DNA from: Phaeobacter inhibens DSM 16374
GTDB lineage: Bacteria; Pseudomonadota; Alphaproteobacteria; Rhodobacterales; Rhodobacteraceae
Length of the DNA: 64,000 nucleotides
Direction of reading: 5' to 3'
Assembly (NCBI RefSeq): GCF_000473105.1
Contig: NZ_KI421498.1
Coordinates: forward strand, 62,001-126,000
The notes under the pieces: generated by a model
Seen by the model: only the letters and a program-made list of their open reading frames with translations
Told to the model about the DNA's origin: nothing
Database searches by the model: none
Part shown: positions 9,491 to 19,343 of the stretch, piece by piece
How the letters are laid out: every line of letters starts with the position of its first letter
Numbering within the stretch: the first letter of the stretch is position 1
Made by a program: the position numbers and the translations under genes

Positions 9491-10813
9491 CTACCGGGAG
9501 GCACGTCTGTTGACGAAGTGAAGCCGGTCAAACTGCCGCCGCCAAGCGGAAACCCGATCCAGCACCGCCTCCCCGCGCAGAGCGGCCGCGATCAGCGCCG
9601 CCAGTGCAGCGGCATCCTTGCTGGTCATACCCCAGCGCACCAGTTCTGGCGTGCCAATCCGCAGGCCGTTCATATCGCCCTCTACCGCGGGAATTGGCAG
9701 GCCGATCCCGCAGGCCAGAAACCCGTTCTTGCGCAGCAGCTTGGAAGCTGCCTGCCCACCACCATAGGGGGCTGCGCACAGGGCAAACTGATGGGACATG
9801 GTGATGCCATCGGCGGTTTTGAACAGTGGCAGGCCTTCCGCCTCCAGCGCGGCGGCAAGGCTCTTTGCCATCGCAATCATTTCGGATGCATAGGCCCGGC
9901 CGTGGTCACGCCAGTCCAGCAGGGTCACTGCGAGGGCTGCGGATTTTGCCACATCGAAGTTTGCCGTCATGCCGGGAAAAGCTATACTGTCCAGAGCCTT
10001 GGCGATTTCGGCGTCGTTGCTGACGATCAATCCACCGGCAGGACCGCCAAGGCTCTTGTAGGTGCTCATGGTCATGAAATGGGCGCCCTCGGCGAGAGGA
10101 TCGGCCCAGGCCTTCCCCGCGATGATCCCACATTGATGGGCCGCGTCAAACATGACTTTGGCGCCAATCTGATCCGCGATCGCCCGGACGCCTGCGACGG
10201 GGTGCTCGAATAGGTTGAGACTGCCGCCGATGGTGATCAACTTGGGGCGCTCTCGCTCTGCGAGTTGCTGTAGGGCCTCCAGATCGACGGTATAGCCATC
10301 TTCAAGCACCGGCGCCTCGATACTGCGTAGCCCGTATAGCCCGGCACAGCCGGCCGCATGATGGGTCACATGCCCGCCGATGCTGGCGGGTGGTGCGATG
10401 ATGGTGTCGCCCGGGCGGCAGGTCGCCATAAAGCCGTAGAGATTGGCCAACGCACCGGATGGCACCCGGATTTCGGAAAATTCCGCATCAAAGACCTCGC
10501 AGGCAAGACGCGCTGCGATGACCTCGATTTCTTCAATCGCTTCTAGCCCCATCTCATATTTGTCACCGGGGTGCCCCAGCGAAGGGCGTGACCCCAGACC
10601 TGAGGCAAGCAACGCCTCCGCCTTTGGATTCATCACATTTGTCGCGGGATTGAGGTTGAAGCAGTCTTCCTCGTGGATCACACGGTTTTCTTCGACCAGG
10701 GTCGCGATACGGTCCAGCAATTGATCGGACCCTGCACCGGCCGTGGCCCGGGTGATATCCTCGATACGGGTGATACTCGCTTCGGGAAGCCAGCTTTGGG
10801 GCGCTTGGGGCAT
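9491..10813 (-). CDS. SHMT-family PLP-dependent enzyme, divergent paralog
   Basis: Fold-type I PLP enzyme of 440 residues with overall serine hydroxymethyltransferase architecture: SGALANLYGF, GGHVTHH, FDAAHQCGIIAG and the PLP-lysine segment STYKSLGGPAGG (Lys ~253). It departs from true GlyA at key places. The His before the PLP lysine (THK) is Tyr (TYK). The active-site YxEGYPGKRYYGG segment is replaced by SLGHPGDKYEMG. It may therefore act on an alpha-substituted serine, a beta-hydroxy amino acid or another aldol substrate rather than serine plus folate. Start: ATG 10813 has GGAGG five bases upstream; ATG 10825 contains that site. It is divergent from a GcvA-like LysR gene that probably controls it. 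Confidence 0.82.
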   Translation of the reverse strand: MPQAPQSWLPEASITRIEDITRATAGAGSDQLLDRIATLVEENRVIHEEDCFNLNPATNVMNPKAEALLASGLGSRPSLGHPGDKYEMGLEAIEEIEVIAARLACEVFDAEFSEIRVPSGALANLYGFMATCRPGDTIIAPPASIGGHVTHHAAGCAGLYGLRSIEAPVLEDGYTVDLEALQQLAERERPKLITIGGSLNLFEHPVAGVRAIADQIGAKVMFDAAHQCGIIAGKAWADPLAEGAHFMTMSTYKSLGGPAGGLIVSNDAEIAKALDSIAFPGMTANFDVAKSAALAVTLLDWRDHGRAYASEMIAMAKSLAAALEAEGLPLFKTADGITMSHQFALCAAPYGGGQAASKLLRKNGFLACGIGLPIPAVEGDMNGLRIGTPELVRWGMTSKDAAALAALIAAALRGEAVLDRVSAWRRQFDRLHFVNRRASR

Positions 10814-10875
10814 CTGATCCTCCATCTATGGATAGCTCTGTCTGCAATCACTTTGTGCTCAACGGGCATGACCGG

Positions 10876-10890
10876 GCAAACCAGATTTGC
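10876..10890. promoter_or_regulatory. LysR-type operator candidate
   Basis: Perfect 15-bp inverted repeat GCAAA-CCAGA-TTTGC in the divergent intergenic region between the SHMT-family gene and the LysR gene, where LysR regulators normally bind. Binding itself is inferred. Confidence 0.5.
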
Positions 10891-10931
10891 TATTTGTTGG
10901 CGTAGAAAATCTAAGCCTGAAGCGAGCTGCC

Positions 10932-11813
10932 ATGACTGTCTCTCCTCCACGCCCCAAGGGGCCACCATTGAACGCGATGCGGGCGTTTGAGGCTGCCGCG
11001 CGTCTCAACGGCTTCGTTGCTGCAGCACAGGAGCTGGGGGTGACCCCCGGCGCTGTGTCTCAGCAGGTAAAGGCGTTGGAAGACTGGACCGGCGCGCCGC
11101 TGTTTCAACGCAACCCGCAGGGGGTGGTGCTGACCGCGGCGGGGAAAGCACTGTTGCCAAGCTTCGTGGACGCATTTGATGCCCTCGGCGCGGCGACGCA
11201 AGCCTTGCGGTCGCTCCGACCGGTGCAGGATCTGCATATCGCGGCGTTGCCTTGCATTGCGCAACTTTGGTTGCCGCAGCGGCTGGATCGGTTGCGCATG
11301 GCGCTGCCGGATCTCAAAATCTCTGTCACAGCGATGGAGGAACCTCCAAATCTCAACCGGGAACTCTTCGACTTTGCGATTTTCTACGCATCACCTGATG
11401 AGCGCCCGGAGGCGGCGCTGGTACTGCAGGGAGACCGGATCTTTCCGGTTTGCGCACCGGCGGTGGCTGCGGGGCTGAACCACCCGGAGAACCTGCCGCA
11501 GTTCACCCTGTTGCAGGATCAGACCTGGGCCGGGGATTGGGCGCAGTGGAGCAAAAGCACTGGGCTTGCCCTACCAAATGCAGACAGCGGCCCGGCCTAT
11601 TCGCTCTACAGCCTGGCACTGCAGCAAGCGATTGCCGGGGCCGGGGTATTGATGGGACATGAGGCGTTGGTTGCCGATGCGCTGGATCAGGGCAGCCTGA
11701 TATGCCCGTTCAAAGATCTCAGCGCTGACAGTGGGCGCCAGCTTATCCTTGTTCAGCCGCCGCGTGCCCGAAGAGGTTCTGCGCATGAGACCATATTGGC
11801 ACTCCTGCGCTAG
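10932..11813 (+). CDS. LysR family regulator, GcvA-like
   Basis: 293-residue LysR-type transcriptional regulator. The N-terminal winged helix (MRAFEAAARLNGFVAAAQELGVTP, then GAVSQQVKALEDW) closely matches the GcvA/AmpR branch. A periplasmic-binding-protein-like effector domain follows (~90-290). ATG 10932 is used: the upstream in-frame TTG (10887) lies inside the palindrome region. It is divergently transcribed from the SHMT-family gene, so it most likely activates that gene in response to an amino-acid-related ligand. GcvA itself controls glycine cleavage in enterobacteria, which fits a one-carbon or glycine/serine link but is only suggestive. Confidence 0.9.
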   Translation: MTVSPPRPKGPPLNAMRAFEAAARLNGFVAAAQELGVTPGAVSQQVKALEDWTGAPLFQRNPQGVVLTAAGKALLPSFVDAFDALGAATQALRSLRPVQDLHIAALPCIAQLWLPQRLDRLRMALPDLKISVTAMEEPPNLNRELFDFAIFYASPDERPEAALVLQGDRIFPVCAPAVAAGLNHPENLPQFTLLQDQTWAGDWAQWSKSTGLALPNADSGPAYSLYSLALQQAIAGAGVLMGHEALVADALDQGSLICPFKDLSADSGRQLILVQPPRARRGSAHETILALLR

Positions 11814-11832
11814 AGTTCCGGTTGCAGATAGC

Positions 11833-11863
11833 AAAAGGCCCCGACGCGATGGCGGGGCCTTTT
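11833..11863. terminator. Bidirectional terminator between LysR gene and carB
   Basis: 11-bp perfect stem (AAAAGGCCCCG at 11833-11843, CGGGGCCTTTT at 11853-11863) placed between two convergent genes. Confidence 0.9.
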
Positions 11864-11894
11864 GAATGGTTCGCTTTATGCCAATGTCGGCAGA

Positions 11895-14800
11895 TCAGCC
11901 CTGCAAGCTCTTCACCTCTACGTCACCCTCAGCCTGCGCCTTGATCGCGCGGGCGGCGGCATTGGCGCCGGCAGCGGTGGTGAAATAGGGGATCTTGTCA
12001 TAGAGCGCGACGGACCGCATGTCCTTGCTGTCCTGTACGGCCTGCGCGCCTTCTGTGGTGTTCATCAGCAGCTGGACGTTGCCGTCCTTCAGCATATCGA
12101 CCACATGGGGGCGGCCCTCATAGACCTTGTTCACCAGCTCACATGGTACGCCATGGCCGTCCAGCCAACTCTGGGTGCCGCGTGTCGCCACCAGGGTAAA
12201 GCCCTGTTCCACCAGAATTTTCGCAGCATCCAGCATCAATGTGCCCTTGTCGGCATCCTTGATCGAGATGAACGCGCGCCCTTCGGAGGGCAGCACCATA
12301 CCGGCCCCCATCTGCGCCTTAAGGAAGGCGCGGGCAAAGCTGCGATCCCAGCCCATGACCTCACCGGTGGAGCGCATCTCCGGCCCCAGCAGCGTGTCAA
12401 CTCCAGGGAACCGGGCAAAGGGCAGCACGGCTTCCTTCACGGAGAACCACGGCATATTCGGGTCTGCCAGCGTCATCGGATCCGCCATCGGTGTGTTCAC
12501 ATCGTAGCCTGCGTCCGGCTCATAGGGGGCGCGTTTGGGGAAATTCGACAGCGGCTCACCCGCCATCACGCGGGCGGCGATGGAGGCGATGGCGCTATCG
12601 GTGGATTTCGCCACAAACGGCACGGTGCGCGAGGCGCGCGGGTTCACTTCGATCAGATAGATCACATCCTTGCCGTCGGCATCGGGTTTCACTGCGAACT
12701 GGATGTTCATCAGACCGACCACGTTCAGCGCCTTGGCCAATGCGTTGGTCTGAGTCTTGACCTCTGCAATCACCTCTTTGGACAGGGAGTAGGGCGGCAG
12801 CGAACAGGCGCTGTCACCGGAGTGGACGCCAGCCTCTTCGATGTGCTGCATGATGCCTGCCACATGCACCTCAGTGCCATCGCAGATCGCATCCACGTCC
12901 AGTTCCACCGCGCCAGAGAGATAGCTGTCGAGCAGAACCGGGCTGTCCCCGGAGACCACAACCGCCTCGGCGATATAGCGTCTCAGCTGATCCATATCGC
13001 GCACGATCTCCATCGCGCGACCACCCAGAACGTAAGACGGACGGATCACCAGAGGGAAGCCGATCTCTTCTGCAATTTCAAGCGCTTGCGCATCTGTGGA
13101 GGCAATGCCGTTATGCGGCTGCTTAAGGCCGAGCTGGTTGACCAGCGCCTGGAACCGTTCGCGGTCTTCGGCCAGATCGATCGCGTCGGGGGAGGTGCCG
13201 AGGATCGGAATGCCTTCCTCTTCCAGCGCATTGGCCAGCTTCAGCGGAGTCTGCCCACCGAACTGCACGATGACCCCATGCAGGGTGCCATTTTCCAGCT
13301 CCTTGGTAAGGATTTCCATCACATGTTCGAACGTCAGCGGTTCAAAATACAACCGGTCAGAGGTGTCATAGTCGGTCGACACGGTCTCCGGGTTGCAGTT
13401 GATCATGATGGTTTCATAACCCGCGTCCGTTAGCGCAAAGCAGGCATGACAGCAGCAATAGTCAAACTCGATCCCCTGACCAATCCGGTTCGGGCCACCG
13501 CCGAGGATGACGACTTTTTTCTTGTCTGAAGGGCGCGCCTCACATTCAACATCGCCAAAGGCCGGAGCCTCATAGGTGGAATACATATAGGGTGTCTGCG
13601 CCTCGAACTCGGCGGCACAGGTGTCGATGCGTTTGAACACGGCATTGACGCCCAGTGCACGGCGGGCCGCGCGGATATCGCCCTCACGCTGATCGGTGAG
13701 CATGGCAAGACGCGCGTCAGTGAACCCCAGCATCTTGATCGCGCGCAGACCGTGTTCGTCCTGCGGCAGGCCTTCGGCGCGGATCTTGGCTTCGGCCTCG
13801 ACGATTTCGCGGATACGGGCCAGAAACCAGGGGTCGAACTTGGTGACCGCGTGGATGTCATCATCGGACAGGCCGTGGCGCATCGCCTGTGCGATGGTGC
13901 GCATCCGGTCCGGGGTCTGCTGGCTGATTGCCTTGATCACCGCGGCCTTGCCATCGGTCTCATCTTCTGCACCCGGGATTGCCACTTCGTCAAAGCCTGT
14001 GAGCCCGGTTTCCATCGATGCCAGCGCCTTTTGCAGGCTCTCATGGATGGTGCGGCCAATGGCCATGGTTTCGCCGACCGATTTCATTGCCGTGGTCAGA
14101 TAGGGCTCAGAGCCTGCGAATTTCTCAAAGGCAAAGCGCGGGATCTTGGTGACGACATAGTCGATGGTCGGTTCAAATGATGCCGGGGTTACGCCGGTGA
14201 TGTCATTGTCCAGCTCATCCAGCGTGAAGCCAACCGCCAGCTTGGCGGCGATCTTGGCAATCGGGAAGCCGGTCGCCTTCGAGGCCAGCGCGGAAGAGCG
14301 CGACACGCGCGGGTTCATTTCGATCACCACCATGCGGCCATCGGCAGGGTTCACGGCCCACTGCACGTTGGATCCGCCGGTTTCCACGCCAATTTCGCGC
14401 AGCACCGCAATCGAGGCGGACCGCATCATCTGGTATTCTTTGTCGGTCAGCGTCAGCGCCGGGGCCACAGTGATCGAATCACCTGTGTGGACGCCCATCG
14501 GGTCGATATTCTCGATCGAGCAGACGATAATCGCGTTGTCGGCGGTGTCGCGCACCACCTCCATTTCGTACTCTTTCCAGCCCAGCAGGCTCTCATCGAC
14601 TAGGATCTGATTAACCGGTGAGGCATCCATGCCGGAGCGGCAGAAGTGGATGTAATCTTCGCGATTATACGCAACCCCACCGCCGGTCCCGCCAAGGGTA
14701 AAGGCCGGGCGAATGATTGCGGGCAGGCCGATGTCTTCCAACTCGTCCAGGGCCATCTGAACACCTGCGTCCAGATCGGCATTGCCGTTATCTTTCTTCG

Positions 14801-15254
14801 GCGCAGTAATGATTGTGGCGCGGGGGTTCTCCAGCCCAAGCCGATCCATCGCTTCGCGGAACAGCTTGCGGTCTTCTGCCATTTCAATGGCTTCGCGCTT
14901 GGCGCCGATCATCTCAACATCGAATTTGGCCAGCACGCCCATCTCTTCCAGCGCCAGCGCGGTGTTCAAACCGGTCTGCCCGCCCATGGTCGGCAGCAGC
15001 GCGTCGGGGCGTTCTTTTTCGATGATCTTGGCAACCACTTCCGGTGTGATCGGCTCGATGTAGGTGGCATCCGCCAGACCCGGATCGGTCATGATCGTCG
15101 CCGGGTTTGAGTTGACCAGAATGACCCGGTAACCCTCTTCGCGAAGCGCCTTGCAGGCTTGCGCGCCTGAGTAGTCAAACTCACAGGCTTGGCCAATGAT
15201 GATCGGCCCCGCACCAATGATCATGATCGATTGGATATCGGTTCTTTTCGGCAT
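11895..15254 (-). CDS. carB: Carbamoyl-phosphate synthase large subunit
   Basis: 1119-residue ATP-grasp enzyme that makes carbamoyl phosphate from bicarbonate, glutamine-derived ammonia (from CarA) and two ATP, feeding arginine and pyrimidine synthesis. The two homologous halves are evident. The N-terminal carboxyphosphate domain begins [30 protein letters not shown]. The carbamate domain repeats this as [23 protein letters not shown]-terminal MGS-like allosteric domain follows ([17 protein letters not shown]). It is about 45 residues longer than E. coli CarB (1073), from insertions in the N-terminal half. carA is not in the window. The product is used by ArgF, encoded at 47256-48182. Confidence 0.97.
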   Translation of the reverse strand: MPKRTDIQSIMIIGAGPIIIGQACEFDYSGAQACKALREEGYRVILVNSNPATIMTDPGLADATYIEPITPEVVAKIIEKERPDALLPTMGGQTGLNTALALEEMGVLAKFDVEMIGAKREAIEMAEDRKLFREAMDRLGLENPRATIITAPKKDNGNADLDAGVQMALDELEDIGLPAIIRPAFTLGGTGGGVAYNREDYIHFCRSGMDASPVNQILVDESLLGWKEYEMEVVRDTADNAIIVCSIENIDPMGVHTGDSITVAPALTLTDKEYQMMRSASIAVLREIGVETGGSNVQWAVNPADGRMVVIEMNPRVSRSSALASKATGFPIAKIAAKLAVGFTLDELDNDITGVTPASFEPTIDYVVTKIPRFAFEKFAGSEPYLTTAMKSVGETMAIGRTIHESLQKALASMETGLTGFDEVAIPGAEDETDGKAAVIKAISQQTPDRMRTIAQAMRHGLSDDDIHAVTKFDPWFLARIREIVEAEAKIRAEGLPQDEHGLRAIKMLGFTDARLAMLTDQREGDIRAARRALGVNAVFKRIDTCAAEFEAQTPYMYSTYEAPAFGDVECEARPSDKKKVVILGGGPNRIGQGIEFDYCCCHACFALTDAGYETIMINCNPETVSTDYDTSDRLYFEPLTFEHVMEILTKELENGTLHGVIVQFGGQTPLKLANALEEEGIPILGTSPDAIDLAEDRERFQALVNQLGLKQPHNGIASTDAQALEIAEEIGFPLVIRPSYVLGGRAMEIVRDMDQLRRYIAEAVVVSGDSPVLLDSYLSGAVELDVDAICDGTEVHVAGIMQHIEEAGVHSGDSACSLPPYSLSKEVIAEVKTQTNALAKALNVVGLMNIQFAVKPDADGKDVIYLIEVNPRASRTVPFVAKSTDSAIASIAARVMAGEPLSNFPKRAPYEPDAGYDVNTPMADPMTLADPNMPWFSVKEAVLPFARFPGVDTLLGPEMRSTGEVMGWDRSFARAFLKAQMGAGMVLPSEGRAFISIKDADKGTLMLDAAKILVEQGFTLVATRGTQSWLDGHGVPCELVNKVYEGRPHVVDMLKDGNVQLLMNTTEGAQAVQDSKDMRSVALYDKIPYFTTAAGANAAARAIKAQAEGDVEVKSLQG

Positions 15255-15442
15255 GGCCTGAATCCCTCTGATTTACGCGAGTCATGGGCACCCCCGTGCG
15301 CCCAAATTGTCCTGCGTTATAGGCACCGCGCCGAAAGGTTCAAGGGGGATCGGAAACCGAATTGGAAATGCCGCATCCATGCCTTTTGTTCGCATAGCGA
15401 ACGGATATATGTGGAGAGGCTAGAGAAACGGAGCAGGCAGAC

Positions 15443-16594
15443 GTGCGGATTCGCTTTGATCAGGGGCCAAAGGGGGCCGGTACATGTTTTGAAACCCCGC
15501 TGCGCATCATTCGCGCGGACGGGCCGGACGACGTGCCCGCCGCCTTGGCTGCACTGGATACGGCGCGGGACACGGGCCATTGGCTTGCTGGCTATGCATC
15601 GTATGAGCTGGGATATGCACTGGAGCCAAGACTGGCGAGCCGGATGCCAAAGGCGCGGCGGCTGCCGCTGATCTGTTTCGGGGTTTACGAAGCGCCCTCC
15701 TGCGGGGGCGGGCGGGCGTCGCCGGATCTGCCTGCAGGCGATGCGGGTCTTGAGGGCACAACCCCCCGCTGGACCTATGAACGTTACGCTCAGGCCTTCG
15801 CCGAGGTGAACCACAACATCGGCAAGGGCGACATCTATCAGGCCAATCTGACCTTTCCGATTGATGCTGGTGCCTATGGCACCGCTGAAAACCTCTATGC
15901 CGTATTGGAAGCCAGACAGGCCGTTGGCTACGGTGCCCTGATCGAACAGGACGGGTTGCCGGATCTGTTATCGCGCTCGCCCGAGCTGTTCTTTCGCACC
16001 GATGCTGACGGCGTGATTGAAACCCGCCCGATGAAAGGCACCCAGCCGCGCAGCGCCGATCCGGTGGAGGATGCCCGCCGCCGCGATTTCCTGCGCCAGG
16101 ACGAGAAAAACCGCGCTGAAAACCTGATGATTGTCGATCTCTTGCGCAATGACATTTCCCGCGTGGCTGAGACCGGTTCGGTCCATGTGCCCGAACTGTT
16201 TGCGGTCGAGAGCTACGCGACGGTGCATCAGATGGTTTCCATGGTGCGCGCCAGATTGCGCCCCGACGCCGGGTTGGCAGAGATCTTTTCGGCGCTGTTC
16301 CCTTGCGGGTCCATCACCGGCGCGCCGAAAATTCGTTCGATGGAGATTCTGGCGGACCTGGAACCCTGGGCGCGTGATATCTACTGCGGTACTATCGGCT
16401 GGGCGGCACCGGATGGATCGTCCGAATTCAACGTGGCTATCCGCACGCTGATGCTGGAAGACAGCCGCGCGACGTTTAACGTGGGCGGCGGCGTGGTCTG
16501 GGACAGCACCGCAGAATCCGAATATGAGGAAGCGCTATGGAAAGCCCGGTTCGCCCACGTGACGCCATCCAGAACGATCCCGCTTTCCGCCTGA
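15443..16594 (+). CDS. pabB: Aminodeoxychorismate synthase component I
   Basis: 383-residue chorismate-binding enzyme that makes 4-amino-4-deoxychorismate, the p-aminobenzoate precursor for folate. The chorismate-binding signature is present: GDIYQANLTFP, RPMKGTQPR, DEKNRAENLMIVDLLRND and PCGSITGAPKIRSMEI. It starts with GTG at 15443, preceded by GGAG about ten bases upstream. Short for PabB (E. coli 453) because the N-terminal region is reduced. The 3' end overlaps pabC by 58 bases in another frame, so the two are translationally linked, giving a compact PABA unit. A separate glutamine amidotransferase (PabA/TrpG) must be encoded elsewhere. Divergent from carB. Confidence 0.93.
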   Translation: MRIRFDQGPKGAGTCFETPLRIIRADGPDDVPAALAALDTARDTGHWLAGYASYELGYALEPRLASRMPKARRLPLICFGVYEAPSCGGGRASPDLPAGDAGLEGTTPRWTYERYAQAFAEVNHNIGKGDIYQANLTFPIDAGAYGTAENLYAVLEARQAVGYGALIEQDGLPDLLSRSPELFFRTDADGVIETRPMKGTQPRSADPVEDARRRDFLRQDEKNRAENLMIVDLLRNDISRVAETGSVHVPELFAVESYATVHQMVSMVRARLRPDAGLAEIFSALFPCGSITGAPKIRSMEILADLEPWARDIYCGTIGWAAPDGSSEFNVAIRTLMLEDSRATFNVGGGVVWDSTAESEYEEALWKARFAHVTPSRTIPLSA

Positions 16595-17190
16595 TCGAGA
16601 CGCTGGGCTGGCATCCGGGGCAGGGGTTCCGGCATCTGTCGCAGCATCTGGCCCGGATGGCGCGCAGCGCGGCAGCGTTTGACCTTGCCTTCGATCCTGA
16701 GGAGGCAGCGCGTGTCTTGGCTGAGGTGACGGGCACAGCACCGCTGCGCTGTCGCCTCACGCTGGGCGGACGGGGGCAGCTGGAGCTGGTCAAAGCACCG
16801 CTTGGTCCGACACCATCGCAATGGCGTCTTGCCATCGCAGCCACCCGGCTGAAGGCGGATGACCCTTGGCTGCAGCACAAGACCACCCGCCGCGCGCTCT
16901 ACGATGCCGCGCGCGCGGCGCTGCCGGAAGGCGTGGATGAATTGCTGTTCCTGAATGAGCACGGCGCGGTTTGCGAGGGCACCATCACCAATATTTTCGT
17001 GACCCGCGCGGACGGGCTGGTGATCACGCCTCCGCTGGTCTGCGGCCTGCTGCCTGGGATCCTTCGGCAGATTATGCTGGACGGCGGCCAATGCACGGAG
17101 GCGGTGCTGCACCCGCAGGACCTGATGGAGGCAAAAGCCATCCATATGGGCAACTCCCTGCGGGGACTAATCCCGGCGCGGCTAGTATAG
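16537..17190 (+). CDS. pabC: Aminodeoxychorismate lyase, class IV PLP family
   Basis: 217-residue fold-type IV PLP enzyme. Next to pabB it is best read as 4-amino-4-deoxychorismate lyase, releasing p-aminobenzoate and pyruvate. The PLP lysine lies in LQHKTTRRALYD, and the class IV motif NEHGAVCEGTITNIFV followed by PPLVCGLLPGILR is intact. It is shorter than E. coli PabC (269). The ATG at 16537 lies inside the last part of pabB. A branched-chain aminotransferase or D-amino acid transaminase activity cannot be excluded by sequence, but the overlap with pabB strongly favours PABA synthesis. Confidence 0.9.
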   Translation: MESPVRPRDAIQNDPAFRLIETLGWHPGQGFRHLSQHLARMARSAAAFDLAFDPEEAARVLAEVTGTAPLRCRLTLGGRGQLELVKAPLGPTPSQWRLAIAATRLKADDPWLQHKTTRRALYDAARAALPEGVDELLFLNEHGAVCEGTITNIFVTRADGLVITPPLVCGLLPGILRQIMLDGGQCTEAVLHPQDLMEAKAIHMGNSLRGLIPARLV

Positions 17191-17241
17191 CCGGAATTGG
17201 AGGTTTCAGGCGTCAGACCACGCGGAAATCACCCAGTTTGC

Positions 17242-17270
17242 TTGACAACGCCGTCGCAAACTAGTGTACC
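17242..17270 (+). promoter_or_regulatory. Putative sigma70 promoter for aspS
   Basis: TTGACA (17242-17247), 17-base spacer, then TGTACC (17265-17270). The -35 box is consensus, the -10 box weak. About 90 bases upstream of the aspS start. Confidence 0.55.
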
Positions 17271-17357
17271 ACCCCGGACGCATTCCGCGCCGTTCTGGCG
17301 CATCTCCCGATTGACGGCCCGCCCGGTCATGCGACCGGTATAACGAAAGGTCACCCC

Positions 17358-19136
17358 ATGCACGACTATCGCAGCCATACCTGCGCCGAACTCAACAAAT
17401 CCAACGTCGGTGAGACCGTCCGCCTGTCGGGCTGGGTCCACCGGGTGCGCGACCACGGCGGCCTTCTGTTCATCGACCTGCGCGACCATTACGGTGTGAC
17501 CCAGGTCATGGCCGACCCGGACAGCCCGGTGTTTGCCGAGATCGAGAAAGTGCGCTCCGAATGGTGTATCCGCATTGATGGCAACGTGAAGGCGCGCGAC
17601 GAGAGCCTGGTGAACGACAAGATCCCCACCGGTGAGATCGAAGTCTTCATCCGTGACATCGAAGTCCTCGGCAAATCCGAAGAGCTGCCGCTGATGGTGT
17701 TTGGCGAACAGGAATATCCGGAAGAAACCCGTCTGCGCTATCGCTATCTCGACCTGCGTCGTGAGAAGATGCAGAAGAACATGCTCTTGCGCTCCAACAT
17801 GATCCAGTCGATCCGGCGTCGTATGTGGGACAAGGGCTTCAACGAGTACCAGACCCCGATCATCACCGCCTCCAGCCCCGAAGGCGCGCGTGACTTCCTG
17901 GTGCCGTCCCGCCTGCACCCGGGCAAATTCTACGCGCTGCCGCAGGCGCCGCAGCAGTTCAAGCAGCTGATGATGGTCTCGGGTTTTGATAAATACTTCC
18001 AGATCGCGCCCTGTTTCCGCGATGAGGACCCGCGCGCCGACCGTTCGCCCACCGATTTCTACCAGCTCGACCTGGAGATGTCCTTTGTCACCCAGCAGGA
18101 TGTGTTCGACACCATCCAGCCAGTGATGCAGGGCGTGTTTGAAGAATTCGGGAAGGGCCGCAAGGTCGACAGCGAATGGCCGCAGATTTCTTATAAAGAT
18201 GCCGCCAAATGGTATGGCACCGACAAGCCGGACCTGCGCAACCCGATCAAGATGCAGGACTGCTCTGAGCATTTCCGCGGCTCAGGTTTTGCGATCTTTG
18301 CAAATCTTCTGGAAAACGAAGGCACGGAAATCCGCGCGATCCCGGCCCCCAAAGGTGGCAGCCGCAAGTTCTGCGACCGGATGAACAAATTCGCCCAGGG
18401 CGAAGGCCTGCCGGGTATGGGGTATATCTTCTGGCGCGATCAGGGCGAAGGCATGGAAGCGGCAGGTCCGCTGGCCAAGAACATCGGCCCCGAGCGCACC
18501 GAGGCGATCCGCCAGCAGCTGGGTCTCGGCGTGGGCGATGCGGCCTTCTTCCTCGGCGGTAAGCCGAAGGCGTTTGAAAGCGTTGCAGGCCGCGCCCGCA
18601 CCGTGATCGGCGAAGAGCTGGGCCTGACTGATAAAGACCGCTTTGCCTTCTGCTGGATCGTGGATTTCCCGATCTACGAGAAGGACGAGGAAACCGGCAA
18701 GATCGATTTCGAGCACAACCCGTTTTCGATGCCGCAGGGTGGCATGGACGCGCTGCTGTCCGATCCGCTGGCGGTCAAAGGCTACCAGTACGACCTCGCC
18801 TGCAACGGCTATGAGCTGGTCTCGGGCGCGATCCGGAACCACAAGCCGGAGATCATGTTCAAGGCCTTCGAGATTGCCGGCTATGGCAAGGAAGAGGTCG
18901 AGAAGCGCTTTGGCGGCATGGTCAACGCCTTCCAATACGGCGCCCCGCCGCACGGCGGCTGCGCGGCTGGCATCGACCGCATGGTGATGCTGCTGGCGGA
19001 TGAGGCCAACATTCGCGAGGTGATCATGTTCCCGATGAACCAGCGCGCCGAAGACCTGATGATGGCGGCCCCGTCAGAGCCGATGAGCGATCAGCTGATG
19101 GAACTGGGCCTGCGCGTGATCCCGCAGGATCAGTAA
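17358..19136 (+). CDS. aspS: Aspartyl-tRNA synthetase
   Basis: 592-residue class II aminoacyl-tRNA synthetase, the standard bacterial length including the GAD insertion domain. It has an N-terminal OB-fold anticodon-binding domain ([21 protein letters not shown]), motif 2 ([19 protein letters not shown]), the GAD region in the middle, and motif 3 ([19 protein letters not shown]). Alphaproteobacterial AspRS enzymes are often non-discriminating (Asp and Asn) when the organism uses GatCAB; sequence alone does not settle this. A recognisable promoter lies at 17242 and a terminator follows at 19159. Confidence 0.97.
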   Translation: MHDYRSHTCAELNKSNVGETVRLSGWVHRVRDHGGLLFIDLRDHYGVTQVMADPDSPVFAEIEKVRSEWCIRIDGNVKARDESLVNDKIPTGEIEVFIRDIEVLGKSEELPLMVFGEQEYPEETRLRYRYLDLRREKMQKNMLLRSNMIQSIRRRMWDKGFNEYQTPIITASSPEGARDFLVPSRLHPGKFYALPQAPQQFKQLMMVSGFDKYFQIAPCFRDEDPRADRSPTDFYQLDLEMSFVTQQDVFDTIQPVMQGVFEEFGKGRKVDSEWPQISYKDAAKWYGTDKPDLRNPIKMQDCSEHFRGSGFAIFANLLENEGTEIRAIPAPKGGSRKFCDRMNKFAQGEGLPGMGYIFWRDQGEGMEAAGPLAKNIGPERTEAIRQQLGLGVGDAAFFLGGKPKAFESVAGRARTVIGEELGLTDKDRFAFCWIVDFPIYEKDEETGKIDFEHNPFSMPQGGMDALLSDPLAVKGYQYDLACNGYELVSGAIRNHKPEIMFKAFEIAGYGKEEVEKRFGGMVNAFQYGAPPHGGCAAGIDRMVMLLADEANIREVIMFPMNQRAEDLMMAAPSEPMSDQLMELGLRVIPQDQ

Positions 19137-19158
19137 TCCGACCACAACACTGTATCGA

Positions 19159-19191
19159 CAGGCCCGGGCAAATGTCCGGGCCTGTTTCGTT
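19159..19191 (+). terminator. Rho-independent terminator after aspS
   Basis: 9-bp stem CAGGCCCGG (19159-19167) with CCGGGCCTG (19176-19184), followed by TTTCGTT. It sits 22 bases beyond the aspS stop. Confidence 0.88.
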
Positions 19192-19343
19192 CTGGGAGGT
19201 GGTTTCACGCGCCCAAGAGCTGGAATTTAAGGCGCTGTCGCTCTTGGCGGAGAGTTGCACGGCCGACAAATTTCCGCTGTGGGTCGGGGCCGCAATGCAC
19301 TACCGTCTGAAGGCGACATCAGCTGAGAGAGGCTTGAACACCG

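Noticed and set aside
11862-13433. Long rightward open frame opposite carB
   Set aside because: It is the antisense shadow of carB: GC-rich coding sequence keeps the complement open, and the translation is rich in His, Arg and Gln with no domain.
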